From positions 62,001 to 126,000 of the forward strand of contig SUVW01000004.1 of assembly GCA_015061815.1 (NCBI GenBank): a stretch of DNA of 64,000 nucleotides, written 5' to 3'. The notes below the pieces were generated by a model that was given only the letters and a program-made list of their open reading frames with translations, searched no databases and had not been told where the DNA came from. Position numbers and translations under genes: made by a program. This DNA is from Lentisphaerota bacterium (lineage in GTDB: Bacteria > Verrucomicrobiota > Lentisphaeria > Victivallales > Victivallaceae). How positions within the stretch are numbered: position 1 is the first letter of the stretch; each line of letters starts with the position of its first letter. Shown here one piece after another: positions 32,550-40,998 of the stretch.

Positions 32550-32626
32550 TGGCAGGAAAGGTGAGGCTCGAACTCACGACCTGCGGTTTTGGAGACCGCT
32601 GCTCTAGCCAACTGAGCTACTTTCCT
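32550..32626 (-). tRNA. tRNA-Trp (anticodon CCA)
   Basis: On the minus strand the acceptor AGGAAAG pairs with CTTTCCT; the anticodon arm is GCGGT-CTCCAAA-ACCGC with anticodon CCA. The T arm contains GTTCGAGCC and the 3-prime CCA is encoded. It sits between rpmG and secE. Confidence 0.97.
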
Positions 32627-32650
32627 GCACTGTTAAATCATTACCGCTTT

Positions 32651-32803
32651 TCAGCGCGTTTCTTTATGCACAGTGTGCTTGCGCTCGAAGGGGCAGTACT
32701 TCTTCTTTTCCAAGCGCTCCGGAGTATTGCGCTTTTCTTTGGTCGTAGTATAGTTACGACGTTTGCACTCCGTGCACTCCATAATTACCAATTCACGAGC
32801 CAT
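32651..32803 (-). CDS. rpmG: 50S ribosomal protein L33
   Basis: A 50-residue frame starts at the ATG at 32803 and ends with TGA at 32651. It reads [20 protein letters not shown], then [18 protein letters not shown] and [12 protein letters not shown], a clear L33 with a zinc-type CTEC pair and a lone third cysteine (KKYCP), so the second CxxC is incomplete. Placement between tuf and tRNA-Trp/secE is the common arrangement. Confidence 0.95.
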   Translation of the reverse strand: MARELVIMECTECKRRNYTTTKEKRNTPERLEKKKYCPFERKHTVHKETR

Positions 32804-32842
32804 TTTAAGCACCCAACTTCATTATTCGTTATTACGACATTA

Positions 32843-32899
32843 TCCCGGACCGTCGCACTGCGGCGATCCGGGACAGGCACTTCCCGGGAATCCCGGGAA
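32843..32899 (-). promoter_or_regulatory. Two consecutive stem-loops between tuf and rpmG
   Basis: TTCCCGGG-AAT-CCCGGGAA (32881-32899) is a perfect hairpin right after the tuf stop; TCCCGGA (32843-32849) and TCCGGGA (32867-32873) frame a second. Neither is followed by a T-run, so they look like mRNA processing or 3-prime stabilising structures that set a high level for tuf. Confidence 0.55.
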
Positions 32900-32904
32900 C
32901 ACTG

Positions 32905-34104
32905 TTACTCGATAACTTCGGAAACACGACCGGAAGCAACGGTACGACCGCCTTCACGGATAGCGAAACGAAGTCCTTTTTCCATAGCGATCGGAGCGAT
33001 CAGCTCAACGGAAATGGAGGTGTTGTCACCCGGCATCACCATCTCGGTGCCTTCCGCCAGGGTAATAGTACCGGTGACGTCAGTCGTACGGAAGTAGAAC
33101 TGGGGACGATAGTTGTTGAAGAACGGGGTGTGACGTCCACCTTCCTCTTTGCTCAACACGTAGATCTCGCCTTTGAACTTGGTGTGCGGGGTGATTGAAC
33201 CCGGTTTAGCCAAGACCTGGCCGCGAACCACATCTTCTTTCTTGGTGCCGCGCAGCAAGCAACCGACGTTGTCACCAGCCTGACCCTGATCCAGAATCTT
33301 ACGGAACATTTCAACACCGGTAACAGTGGTTTTGGCGGTCGGACGGATACCGACGATCTCGACGTCTTCACCGACTTTGATCACACCGCTCTCAACACGA
33401 CCGGTAACAACGGTACCGCGACCTTCAATGGAGAACACGTCTTCGATCGGCATGATGAACGGTTTGTCAATATCACGCTGCGGCTCCGGAATAAAGCTGT
33501 CAACAGCTTCCATCAGTTCGTAGATCGGAGCACAGGCAGGATCATCCGGGTTGCCTTCAGCTTCGACAGCTTTCAGAGCAGAACCTTTGATGATCGGGGT
33601 GTCATCACCGGGGAAGTCATATTTGCTCAACAGCTCACGAATCTCCATCTCAACGAGCTCAAGCAGCTCGGGGTCATCCAGCTGGTCGCATTTATTCATG
33701 AAGACCACGATCGCGGGCACACCGACCTGACGGGCAAGCAGAACGTGTTCATAGGTCTGAGCCATCGGACCATCGGTAGCAGCGATAACGAGGATCGCAC
33801 CATCCATCTGGGCGGCACCGGTGATCATGTTTTTCACATAGTCAGCGTGTCCCGGGCAGTCAACGTGAGCATAGTGACGATTGGCACTCTCATACTCAAC
33901 GTGGGAGGTATTGATGGTGATTCCACGCGCCTTTTCCTCCGGGGCATTATCAATTTCATCATACTTACGGACTTCGCCACCGCCGAACTTGCTGTGCATG
34001 CACATGGTGATAGCAGCAGTCAGAGTGGTTTTGCCATGGTCAACGTGGCCGATAGTACCGACGTTAACGTGCGGCTTTGTTCTCACAAAATTTTCTTTAG
34101 CCAT
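32905..34104 (-). CDS. tuf: Elongation factor Tu
   Basis: The 399-residue GTPase brings aminoacyl-tRNA to the ribosome. G1 GHVDHGKTT, switch [15 protein letters not shown]3 DCPGHADY and G4 NKCD are intact, as are the C-terminal [20 protein letters not shown] and [24 protein letters not shown] precedes the ATG. It is transcribed after tRNA-Leu and tRNA-Thr. Confidence 0.99.
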   Translation of the reverse strand: MAKENFVRTKPHVNVGTIGHVDHGKTTLTAAITMCMHSKFGGGEVRKYDEIDNAPEEKARGITINTSHVEYESANRHYAHVDCPGHADYVKNMITGAAQMDGAILVIAATDGPMAQTYEHVLLARQVGVPAIVVFMNKCDQLDDPELLELVEMEIRELLSKYDFPGDDTPIIKGSALKAVEAEGNPDDPACAPIYELMEAVDSFIPEPQRDIDKPFIMPIEDVFSIEGRGTVVTGRVESGVIKVGEDVEIVGIRPTAKTTVTGVEMFRKILDQGQAGDNVGCLLRGTKKEDVVRGQVLAKPGSITPHTKFKGEIYVLSKEEGGRHTPFFNNYRPQFYFRTTDVTGTITLAEGTEMVMPGDNTSISVELIAPIAMEKGLRFAIREGGRTVASGRVSEVIE

Positions 34105-34166
34105 TTTTTCCTCCTGACAGGTTTTTGGTTTCCTTGCAAGACACTTGATACTCTATTCATAAAAAC

Positions 34167-34242
34167 TGGAGCCTACATCCGGACTTGAACCGGAGACCTC
34201 ATCCTTACCAAGGATGTGCTCTACCGACTGAGCTATGTAGGC
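34167..34242 (-). tRNA. tRNA-Thr (anticodon GGT)
   Basis: Minus strand: acceptor GCCTACA/TGTAGGC, anticodon arm CATCC-TTGGTAA-GGATG with anticodon GGT, T arm CCGG-TTCAAGT-CCGG, encoded CCA. It is 62 bases upstream of tuf, as tRNA-Thr genes are near tufB in E. coli. Confidence 0.97.
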
Positions 34243-34265
34243 ACGCCATTTCTTATTTAATTATT

Positions 34266-34349
34266 GGTACTCGAGGGGGGACTTGAACCCCCAAGGATCG
34301 CTCCATATGGACCTCAACCATACGCGTCTGCCAGTTCCGCCACCCGAGC
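34266..34349 (-). tRNA. tRNA-Leu (anticodon GAG)
   Basis: Minus strand: acceptor GCTCGGG/CTCGAGT (G-U at the end), D arm with GGCGGAACTGGCAGACGC typical of leucine tRNAs, anticodon loop TTGAGGT with anticodon GAG, a long variable arm, T arm GGGGGTTCAAGTCCCCC and encoded CCA. Confidence 0.95.
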
Positions 34350-34395
34350 ACATCATATCGGCCGATCAATCCGGCGTGATATGCGAACAAATCCT

Positions 34396-34424
34396 AATAT
34401 AACCACTATTTGCCAGTTTTTCAA
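34396..34424 (-). promoter_or_regulatory. Promoter of the tRNA-tuf-secE-nusG-rpl-rpo gene run
   Basis: TTGAAA (34419-34424 on the minus strand), 17 bases, TATATT (34396-34401), about 47 bases before tRNA-Leu. I see no other strong promoter until the one before rpsL, so it may drive a very long transcript. Confidence 0.75.
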
Positions 34425-34486
34425 ATCATTTTTAAGATATTTTCGCATTTTTTGTGCCTTTTTGCCTTTTTTGCAGCTCTCAAGGC

Positions 34487-35320
34487 TCAAAATTCCAACA
34501 TCCGCCGGACAAATTCCGGCTTGGCGAACGCAGCGCGATGGACCTCCGGAGAGTAGTAACGCAAAACTGCAGCCAGTTCTGCTTCAGGAACCGATGCAGC
34601 TTCGGAAACATTCCTTGAATCAGAAGCCACGCAGCAGCCGATCATCCCGGTGGGATAGGTCGGCACTGAAATCGCCGCATAGTCAACAAATTTAAAATTA
34701 TCCCGCGCAGCCCGGCAAAGATTTCTGACCACATCCGGAAGCAGCCAGGGAGATTCCGCCTGTGTTCCGACCACCCCGCCCGGACGCAGTGCCTTTTTCA
34801 AATCCGCATAAAAACGCGCACTGAAAAGCGGTGCCCCCGGTCCGCCGGGATCAGTGGAATCAACTATGATAACATCGTAATATCCGCGCCGCTGACGGAT
34901 AAATTCACTGCCGTCAGCGATATGTACCGTCACCCGGGGATCGTCGAATCCGCAAGCCATCTCCGGCAAGAACCTCTTTGCCGCTTTGATAACCTCTTCA
35001 TCGATATCGCACAAATCCAGCACTTTCACCTGCGGATGCCGGGCCAATTCCCGCAGAACACCGCCGTCACCGCCACCGATGACCAATATCCTTTCCGGAT
35101 CGCCATGCGCATAGTAAGGTAAATTTGCCATCATCTCCTGATAAGCAAATTCATCATGATAGGTCAATTGGATGATCCCGTCAAGCAAAAGCAGACGGCC
35201 GAGATTTGCAGTTTCATATATTTCGATCTTCTGATACCGGCTCTGAAGAGAAAAGAGCTTTCCCGTCACTTCGATCGTCTGCCCGTAACCATTGCCGGTT
35301 TCTGTTACCCATGAACTCAT
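34487..35320 (-). CDS. speE: Spermidine synthase (polyamine aminopropyltransferase)
   Basis: The 277-residue cytoplasmic enzyme transfers aminopropyl from decarboxylated S-adenosylmethionine to putrescine. It has YQEMMANLPYYAHGDPERILVIGGGDGG with the cofactor loop, then LCDIDEEVI and the catalytic-site VDSTDPGGPG (Asp as base; the family usually has DxxDPxGP). The ATG at 35320 follows GAG of the purF-like 3-prime end and starts just past its stop, so the two are coupled. A GTG at 35326 is possible. Confidence 0.94.
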   Translation of the reverse strand: MSSWVTETGNGYGQTIEVTGKLFSLQSRYQKIEIYETANLGRLLLLDGIIQLTYHDEFAYQEMMANLPYYAHGDPERILVIGGGDGGVLRELARHPQVKVLDLCDIDEEVIKAAKRFLPEMACGFDDPRVTVHIADGSEFIRQRRGYYDVIIVDSTDPGGPGAPLFSARFYADLKKALRPGGVVGTQAESPWLLPDVVRNLCRAARDNFKFVDYAAISVPTYPTGMIGCCVASDSRNVSEAASVPEAELAAVLRYYSPEVHRAAFAKPEFVRRMLEF

Positions 35321-35322
35321 GA

Positions 35323-36768
35323 TCACTCAAACTCCGGAGCTTCATTTTCAACGTCACGCCCGTTCCAGCAGTAAGTACAAACTCTTTCCTGCGGCAGACC
35401 GATGGCTTTGATCAGCGATTCAAGTTTCTGGAACTTCAGTGAAGTAAGATGCAAATCCTTGCGGATCTCCTCAACCATCTGCAAATACTTCGGAGAATCA
35501 TAGGTCAGATACTCCTGCAGTGCCTCCGGAGTGACATGACCGCCCTCCAGCCGGCTGATTGCGCGGCGGGCAGCCAGATCCAATTCACTGCGGGAACGGG
35601 AGAAATTCAAAAAGCGGCAGCCGAAAATCAGCGGCGGACAGGCTGAACGCATGTGTACCTCTTTGGCACCGCGCCGGTACAACCGGCCGACTGTATCGCG
35701 CAATTGAGTACCGCGCACGATAGAATCATCACAGAAGAGCAAACGTTTGTTGCGGATCTGTTCTTCCACCGGAATAAGCTTCATACGGGCAATCTTTTCG
35801 CGGATTTTCTGATCCTGCGGAGTAAAACTGCGCGGCCAGGTGGGAGTATACTTGACGAAAGCACGCTGATAAGGTTTGTGAGCCGCATTGGAATATCCTA
35901 CTGCATGGGCGACCCCGGAATCCGGAATACCGCAAATGGAATCTATTTCCGGCAGGATATCTTTATCCTGCTCTGCCATTATCGCCCCGTTGCGATAACG
36001 GGTGCTTTCTGTATTCACCCCTTCGTAACAACTTGACGGATACCCGTAATAGACCCAATAAAAACTGCAGATCTTGCACGTTCTGCCCGGAGGCGTCAAC
36101 TGTCTGACTCCATCAGCCGTGATCTCCACAACTTCGCCGGGCCCCAATTCGCGCATGCATTCGTAATCCAGATTCGGGAAAGCGGTAGTTTCCATCGTCA
36201 CAGCAAATGATCCCGGTTTGCGCCCGATGATCACCGGCGTCCTTCCGTAACGGTCACGCGCAGCGTAGATCCGGTCTTTACGCAAAATAAGCATGGAACA
36301 GGAACCGTCGATCACCCGCTGGGCATATTCGATGCCTGCACCGAAAGTATTGCCGCGACTGATAAGCATGGCAACAACTTCAGTCGGGTTGGGTTCGCCG
36401 TCACCGGATTCGGAAAGATGTGAACAACCGCTGGAAAATCCCTGTTCGATGATCTCGTCAATATTATTTATCTTGCCGACGGTGCTGATGGCAAATGTAC
36501 CGAGCTGACTGGTGATGATCAACGGCTGATCCTCGGTATCGCTGATAACTCCGATGCCGCATTTACCGGAAAATCCGCCGATCTCATCATCAAATTTGGA
36601 ACGGAACTGTGAATTGCTGATATCGTGTATCCGGCGGTCGATACCTCCATCATTGCGGGAAACCGCAATCCCGCCGCGCCGGGTCCCCAAATGCGAATGA
36701 TAATCTATACCGAAATAAAGATCGCTGACACAGTCCCCACTGGATACCACTCCGAAAAAACCACCCAT
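35323..36768 (-). CDS. PurF-family amidophosphoribosyltransferase homologue without glutaminase residues
   Basis: The 481-residue product aligns along its length with glutamine PRPP amidotransferase. The phosphoribosyltransferase half is intact, with the PRPP loop LLFCDDSIVRGTQLRDTV. The N-terminal glutaminase half is altered: it begins MGGFFGVV where the family has the mature Cys1 (CGVFGI), the arginine of the HVRYPT segment is replaced (GIGVISDTE), and the AHNGN glutamine-binding loop reads STVGK. Amide hydrolysis seems impossible, so it either uses free ammonia or has another role. I therefore give no purF symbol. It has its own promoter at 36823 and is coupled to speE. The start ATG follows GGAG by nine bases. 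Confidence 0.85.
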   Translation of the reverse strand: MGGFFGVVSSGDCVSDLYFGIDYHSHLGTRRGGIAVSRNDGGIDRRIHDISNSQFRSKFDDEIGGFSGKCGIGVISDTEDQPLIITSQLGTFAISTVGKINNIDEIIEQGFSSGCSHLSESGDGEPNPTEVVAMLISRGNTFGAGIEYAQRVIDGSCSMLILRKDRIYAARDRYGRTPVIIGRKPGSFAVTMETTAFPNLDYECMRELGPGEVVEITADGVRQLTPPGRTCKICSFYWVYYGYPSSCYEGVNTESTRYRNGAIMAEQDKDILPEIDSICGIPDSGVAHAVGYSNAAHKPYQRAFVKYTPTWPRSFTPQDQKIREKIARMKLIPVEEQIRNKRLLFCDDSIVRGTQLRDTVGRLYRRGAKEVHMRSACPPLIFGCRFLNFSRSRSELDLAARRAISRLEGGHVTPEALQEYLTYDSPKYLQMVEEIRKDLHLTSLKFQKLESLIKAIGLPQERVCTYCWNGRDVENEAPEFE

Positions 36769-36822
36769 TCTCAACAACTCCAGGTCTTGATAAATTCACA
36801 TCATAAAAACAGTACATTGCAT

Positions 36823-36851
36823 AAGATAACCGCCCAAATGTTTTTTTTCAA
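36823..36851 (-). promoter_or_regulatory. Promoter for the purF-like/speE pair
   Basis: TTGAAA (36846-36851), 17 bases, TATCTT (36823-36828), 55 bases before the ATG at 36768. Confidence 0.65.
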
Positions 36852-37000
36852 GAGCTGCAAAACTCTTTTTCCCGAAAACCGCAGAAAAGTATTTCAAAGT
36901 TTTTGCCTCATTTACCGCCCCGGAATACCTCCAACAAAAACTATATTCCTGCAGATTACCGGCAACCGGAAAGATGATTCCAGCCGTGACCCGGCTGCAC

Positions 37001-37038
37001 AAAAACAGATCCTCCATCGCCCGGAAGCGGTGGAGGAT
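37001..37038 (-). terminator. Terminator after ddh
   Basis: On the minus strand ATCCTCCACCGC and GCGATGGAGGAT (37009-37038) form a stem with one mismatch around TTCCGG, followed by CTG and five T (37001-37005). It lies 26 bases after the ddh stop. No gene is seen between it and the purF-like promoter. Confidence 0.7.
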
Positions 37039-37063
37039 AAAAAACAGCTGCCCCGGATAACGG

Positions 37064-38062
37064 TCACATGAAAGAACTTAACAGCGTATCCCGGTCGTGA
37101 CAGGAGAAATAAGCCGGCGGAATATCCAGAATGGTGAATGCCCCGGCCTTTCCCTCTCCGGCCAGACGGTATACGGCACGGGCATGAGCGACCAGAACAT
37201 TGGCCGTTGCCTCCGGATTGCTCGCCCACTGACACCGGTATTCGATCCGGGCCGGATTTCCTTTGCCGGTAACACCGGCGGCGACCACCAGACCGTCATG
37301 AGGGAATCCGGCGCACTTCTCATTGAGAAACTCCTGTGTGACAAAGTGTATTTCGGTCTGATACGGAGCAAAATACCCGGGCATGGTACGGATGGTTTGC
37401 GCAACCGCTTCCGGATCGGCTCCGTCTTCCAGAACCACAAAACACTCTCTTGTGTGCATATCCCCGGCGGAAAATTCCGGATTCTCTCCGGCACGGACTT
37501 TTTCGATCGCACTGCTCACAGCATGAGTATACTGCCGGGCATCTTTCACTCCCGGGATGGTGCGCAAAGCATCACTGTGCCCCATACTCAATCCGCCGGC
37601 TTCCCCCAAGCCATAGAAACCATAAGCCCGACTGCCGGGAATAAACGCATTGGCCACAACTCTTTCCATTGAAAATATCCCCGGGTCCCAGCCGGTGGAA
37701 ATGACCGCCACATGACCGGAAGCTGAAGCTGCAGCATCCATCGCCTTGAAATATTCCGGTATCCGGCTGTGATTGTCAAAACTGTCCACCGTGTTGACTT
37801 TGGCACAAAGAGCAGGCCCCTGCTGCGGCAGATCATCTTTGGAACCGCCGCAAAGGATCGCCACATCCGGACGCAAAGCTTCCAGCCACGCATCGGTGTC
37901 AGCCAGAGCCATCACCGGCAATCCGGAAAAAGTTTTCCGGACCCGTTCCGGATTGCGGCTGATAACGCCGACGGCTTCCATATCAGGATTATTTTTCAAA
38001 GCGGCAAGCACGCCGCGACCGACATTGCCGTAACCGACAACCGCGACCCGGATCTTTGTCAT
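37064..38062 (-). CDS. ddh: meso-Diaminopimelate dehydrogenase
   Basis: The 332-residue product is a Ddh-type NADP-dependent dehydrogenase making meso-diaminopimelate from tetrahydrodipicolinate in one step, for lysine and peptidoglycan. The Rossmann start VAVVGYGNVGRGVLAAL, then CGGSKDDLPQQGP, VDSFDNHSRIPEY, STGWDPGIFSMERV and GLSMGHSDALR are characteristic. The C-terminal HDGLVVAAG and YRCQWASNPEATANVLVA also fit. It is a single-gene unit between its promoter and terminator. Confidence 0.95.
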   Translation of the reverse strand: MTKIRVAVVGYGNVGRGVLAALKNNPDMEAVGVISRNPERVRKTFSGLPVMALADTDAWLEALRPDVAILCGGSKDDLPQQGPALCAKVNTVDSFDNHSRIPEYFKAMDAAASASGHVAVISTGWDPGIFSMERVVANAFIPGSRAYGFYGLGEAGGLSMGHSDALRTIPGVKDARQYTHAVSSAIEKVRAGENPEFSAGDMHTRECFVVLEDGADPEAVAQTIRTMPGYFAPYQTEIHFVTQEFLNEKCAGFPHDGLVVAAGVTGKGNPARIEYRCQWASNPEATANVLVAHARAVYRLAGEGKAGAFTILDIPPAYFSCHDRDTLLSSFM

Positions 38063-38100
38063 AAAACATTCCTTTCATAAAAATACGGTAATATGCTTAT

Positions 38101-38129
38101 AATATAACCGGATTTTTCCATTTTTTCAA
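38101..38129 (-). promoter_or_regulatory. Promoter for ddh
   Basis: TTGAAA (38124-38129), 17 bases, TATATT (38101-38106), about 38 bases before the ATG. Confidence 0.75.
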
Positions 38130-38306
38130 GCAGAGCAGAATAATTGAAAAAGCAATTCAAAAGAAAATAAGAAGTCCGCATCTGCGGAAACCGATGCTGA
38201 AATTTGAGTACGTATCACAGAATAAACAACCGGGGCAGACACTTTGCAGCGGAAGAGAACAATGAGTTCCCGGAAGTTTTGAAACCGCCTGTGAATACAA
38301 TGAAAT
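38130..38306. other. Stretch without a recognisable gene
   Basis: No coding frame with a ribosome binding site is visible. It contains AATTG/CAATT and TCCGCA/TGCGGA inverted repeats and leads directly into a strong hairpin terminator at 38307. It could encode a small RNA on the plus strand or be a gene remnant. Confidence 0.4.
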
Positions 38307-38345
38307 AAAAAATCCCGATATCCCGGTATAACGGCGGGATTTTTT
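38307..38345 (+). terminator. Strong, symmetrical terminator with no gene before it
   Basis: AAAAAATCCCG (38307-38317) pairs with CGGGATTTTTT (38335-38345). It could act in both directions, but no plus-strand gene lies within 240 bases upstream and no minus-strand gene ends here. Confidence 0.75.
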
Positions 38346-38346
38346 A

Positions 38347-38375
38347 TTGAACTTTCATTTTTCCGGTTGTATATT
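38347..38375 (+). promoter_or_regulatory. Promoter for the oxidoreductase-NSS-cdsA gene run
   Basis: TTGAAC (38347-38352), 17 bases, TATATT (38370-38375), 54 bases before the ATG at 38429. Confidence 0.75.
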
Positions 38376-38428
38376 ATACGGAAAAGCAATTTTCTGAAGA
38401 ATAAAAAAATTTCGGATATACAAAAACA

Positions 38429-39562
38429 ATGGATCATCGGAAAATCAGAGTCGGCATTCTGGGCCTCGGCAGAGCCGGACGTTTCATGCATGCAGTGGAA
38501 TTGGCCTGCTGTCCGGAACATTTTGAAATCACAGCCGGAGCAGACAACGCTCCGGAAAGAACAGTCGGACTTCCTCCGGAATTCGCCAATGCCAAATTGT
38601 ATAATTCCCTTGAAGCCATGCTGACGGATGAAAACATCGATATGATAACCGTCGCCACCAGAAACGCTTCGCATGTCGAACAGGCCATCCAGATCATGCA
38701 GGCCGGGAAGATCGCCGTACTGGAAAAACCTGTAGCGATTTCAGTCGCACAGGCCGAAGCACTCAAGGCAGCCGCTGAAAAGTTCCCCGGCAAACTCTTT
38801 TTCCGCTTCAACCGCCGCTTTGAGGCCGGTTTCACTGCCGTCATGGAAGCAGTAAAAAGCGGCATCATCGGCGAAATAAAATATGTAAAAATCAACCGGT
38901 GCGTAGGCTTTTACCGCCGTTCAGACTGGCAGACTTTGAGCAGCTGTCACGGAGGATTGCTCAATAATTGGGGGCCGCATATGATCGATCAGGCGCGGCA
39001 GTTTATCAATTCTCCGGTCGCAGACATCTGGTGTTCACTGCAGCACTATATCGCCGCCGGAGATGCTGAAGATCAGGTCAAGCTCCTGCTCAAAGGTGAA
39101 AACGGCTGTGTCGCCGATATCGATCTGGCCACTGCCGCCATGCCGCAGGCCAATCTTTATGAAGTCAGGGGGACCCGGGGAGGGATCTCGCTGGATAATA
39201 CCGAAAGCACCATGACCTTGCGTTATCTTGATCCGGAAATAAAATTCGGTCCTCTGGAAGCCGGCGAAGCTTTGTATCCTTTAAGTTATGACACCTCCGG
39301 CGACAAATTGAAGTTTATTGATGAAGTCCGGAAAATTTCCACTTCAGGAGTGATGTTTCAACGGGGCAGAAAGTTATCTGACGGCGAAAGCATCAACGCG
39401 GCCAACGGTTACACCCATTCCAACATCATCTGGTATTTCATCTATGATTCCATTGTCAACAACGCCCCTTACCCCATATCCATTGATGATGGTATCGAAG
39501 TGGTCAGAATCACTGAAGCCGCCCGCAATAAAAGCGGTTTTGTGCCGCATAAAATCTATTGA
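38429..39562 (+). CDS. Gfo/Idh/MocA-family oxidoreductase
   Basis: The 377-residue product has the N-terminal Rossmann motif VGILGLGRAGRFMHA, the EKPVAIS segment with the conserved lysine (about residue 91), and GGLLNNWGPHMIDQ, the family's G-G-x(5)-G-x-H-x-x-D catalytic region. The C-terminal alpha/beta domain follows. Family members oxidise or reduce sugars, inositols or related compounds with NAD(P). Substrate is not evident; no sugar genes adjoin. The Shine-Dalgarno is weak. Confidence 0.9.
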   Translation: MDHRKIRVGILGLGRAGRFMHAVELACCPEHFEITAGADNAPERTVGLPPEFANAKLYNSLEAMLTDENIDMITVATRNASHVEQAIQIMQAGKIAVLEKPVAISVAQAEALKAAAEKFPGKLFFRFNRRFEAGFTAVMEAVKSGIIGEIKYVKINRCVGFYRRSDWQTLSSCHGGLLNNWGPHMIDQARQFINSPVADIWCSLQHYIAAGDAEDQVKLLLKGENGCVADIDLATAAMPQANLYEVRGTRGGISLDNTESTMTLRYLDPEIKFGPLEAGEALYPLSYDTSGDKLKFIDEVRKISTSGVMFQRGRKLSDGESINAANGYTHSNIIWYFIYDSIVNNAPYPISIDDGIEVVRITEAARNKSGFVPHKIY

Positions 39563-39605
39563 CCCGGGTGGTGGAAGTTTATCAATACTTTATTAAGGAA
39601 ATATT

Positions 39606-40973
39606 ATGAACGAACCGAGAGAACATTTCGCATCCCGTCTGGGATTTATTTTTATGACTGCCGGTTGCGCCATAGGTCTGGGCAATATCTGGCGTTTTCC
39701 CTATGTCGCCGGAGAAAACGGCGGCGGTCTGTTTGTGCTTATATACTTCCTCTGCCTGCTGTTTTTCGGCATTCCGGTGCTGCTTATGGAGTTGTCTCTT
39801 GGACGCGCGGGCCAAAGCACCTACCCCGGAGCTTTCGCCAGATTGAAATCACCTGCAACCCGTTTTCCCTGGCACAGACCGGCATATCTGCTCTTTACCG
39901 GCAACCTGATTTTGCTGATGTTCTATACCGTTGTCACCGGATGGCTTTTCTTCTATGCTTTTGAATTTATCCGCATGAATGAAAAAGTGTATTCTGACGG
40001 ACACTTCCAAAATCTGCAGGCTTCCCCCGGAACTCAAACGCTGTTTATGCTGATCGCGCTGGCGGCCACTGTATTGATCTGTCTGGGCGGCATCCGTAAA
40101 ACAGTGGAAAAGAGCATAAAATATATGATGGGCGGGTTGTTTGTCCTGCTGCTCGTACTGGTCATCCACGCGCTCTGCCGTAAAGGAGCGATGGAGGGAG
40201 TGAAGTTTTTCCTGTTGCCGGATACTTCGACTTTGCAGGATGGCGGCTGGATAAAACTGATCCATGCTGCGATGGCGCAAGCGTTTTTCACCTTGAGCCT
40301 CGGCATCGGCAGTATCGCCATTTGCGGCAGCTATATCGGCCGGGAACGCTCATTGCTGCAGGAGGGATTCTGGATAATTCTGCTGGATACTGTTGTTGCG
40401 GTATCTGCCGGGTTGATCATCTTTCCCAACTGCATGGCTTACGGCATCGATCCCGGAGCCGGTCCCGAATTGATATTCATCACTCTGCCCCGGGTCTTCA
40501 TGGAGATGACCGGCGGTTTCTTCTGGGGGGCACTGTTTTTCATTTTTCTGGCGGTGGCCGCATTTTCCACCCTGGTGGCAGTATTTGAAAATATTGCCGC
40601 ATTCGGCATGGATGAATTTCACTGGAGCCGGCGGAAATCCTGCCTTATTGCCGGAGTAATTCTGGCACTGACTTCACTTCCCTGTATCTTCGGGTTCAAT
40701 TTATGGCGGGATATCCAGCCGTTGGGAGAAGGTTCGACGATCCTTGATCTGGAAGATTTTATTGTCAGCTCCAATCTGCTTCCACTGGGTGCGCTCTATC
40801 TGACGATATTCTGTACAGCTGCTTCCGGTTGGGGGGCAGAAAACTTTTTCCGTGAAGTAAATACCGGCAAAGGTCTGCACTTCCCGGTTTGGATGAAAAA
40901 CTATCTCAAATTTGTCATTCCGGTGATAATCGCTCTGATCTGGCTGTTGGGATTGCGGGAATTTTTCAAATAA
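39606..40973 (+). CDS. Sodium-dependent transporter of the NSS/SNF family
   Basis: The 455-residue inner-membrane protein opens with FASRLGFIFMTAGCAIGLGNIWRFPYVAGENGGG, the hallmark of LeuT-fold neurotransmitter:sodium symporters, with the unwound helix 1 GCAIGLGN that binds sodium and substrate. About eleven to twelve hydrophobic segments follow. Bacterial members take up amino acids. AAGGAA is five bases before the ATG. It lies 43 bases after the oxidoreductase and is probably in the same operon. Confidence 0.94.
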   Translation: MNEPREHFASRLGFIFMTAGCAIGLGNIWRFPYVAGENGGGLFVLIYFLCLLFFGIPVLLMELSLGRAGQSTYPGAFARLKSPATRFPWHRPAYLLFTGNLILLMFYTVVTGWLFFYAFEFIRMNEKVYSDGHFQNLQASPGTQTLFMLIALAATVLICLGGIRKTVEKSIKYMMGGLFVLLLVLVIHALCRKGAMEGVKFFLLPDTSTLQDGGWIKLIHAAMAQAFFTLSLGIGSIAICGSYIGRERSLLQEGFWIILLDTVVAVSAGLIIFPNCMAYGIDPGAGPELIFITLPRVFMEMTGGFFWGALFFIFLAVAAFSTLVAVFENIAAFGMDEFHWSRRKSCLIAGVILALTSLPCIFGFNLWRDIQPLGEGSTILDLEDFIVSSNLLPLGALYLTIFCTAASGWGAENFFREVNTGKGLHFPVWMKNYLKFVIPVIIALIWLLGLREFFK

Positions 40974-40998
40974 AAATACAATATGGAGGATATATAAA

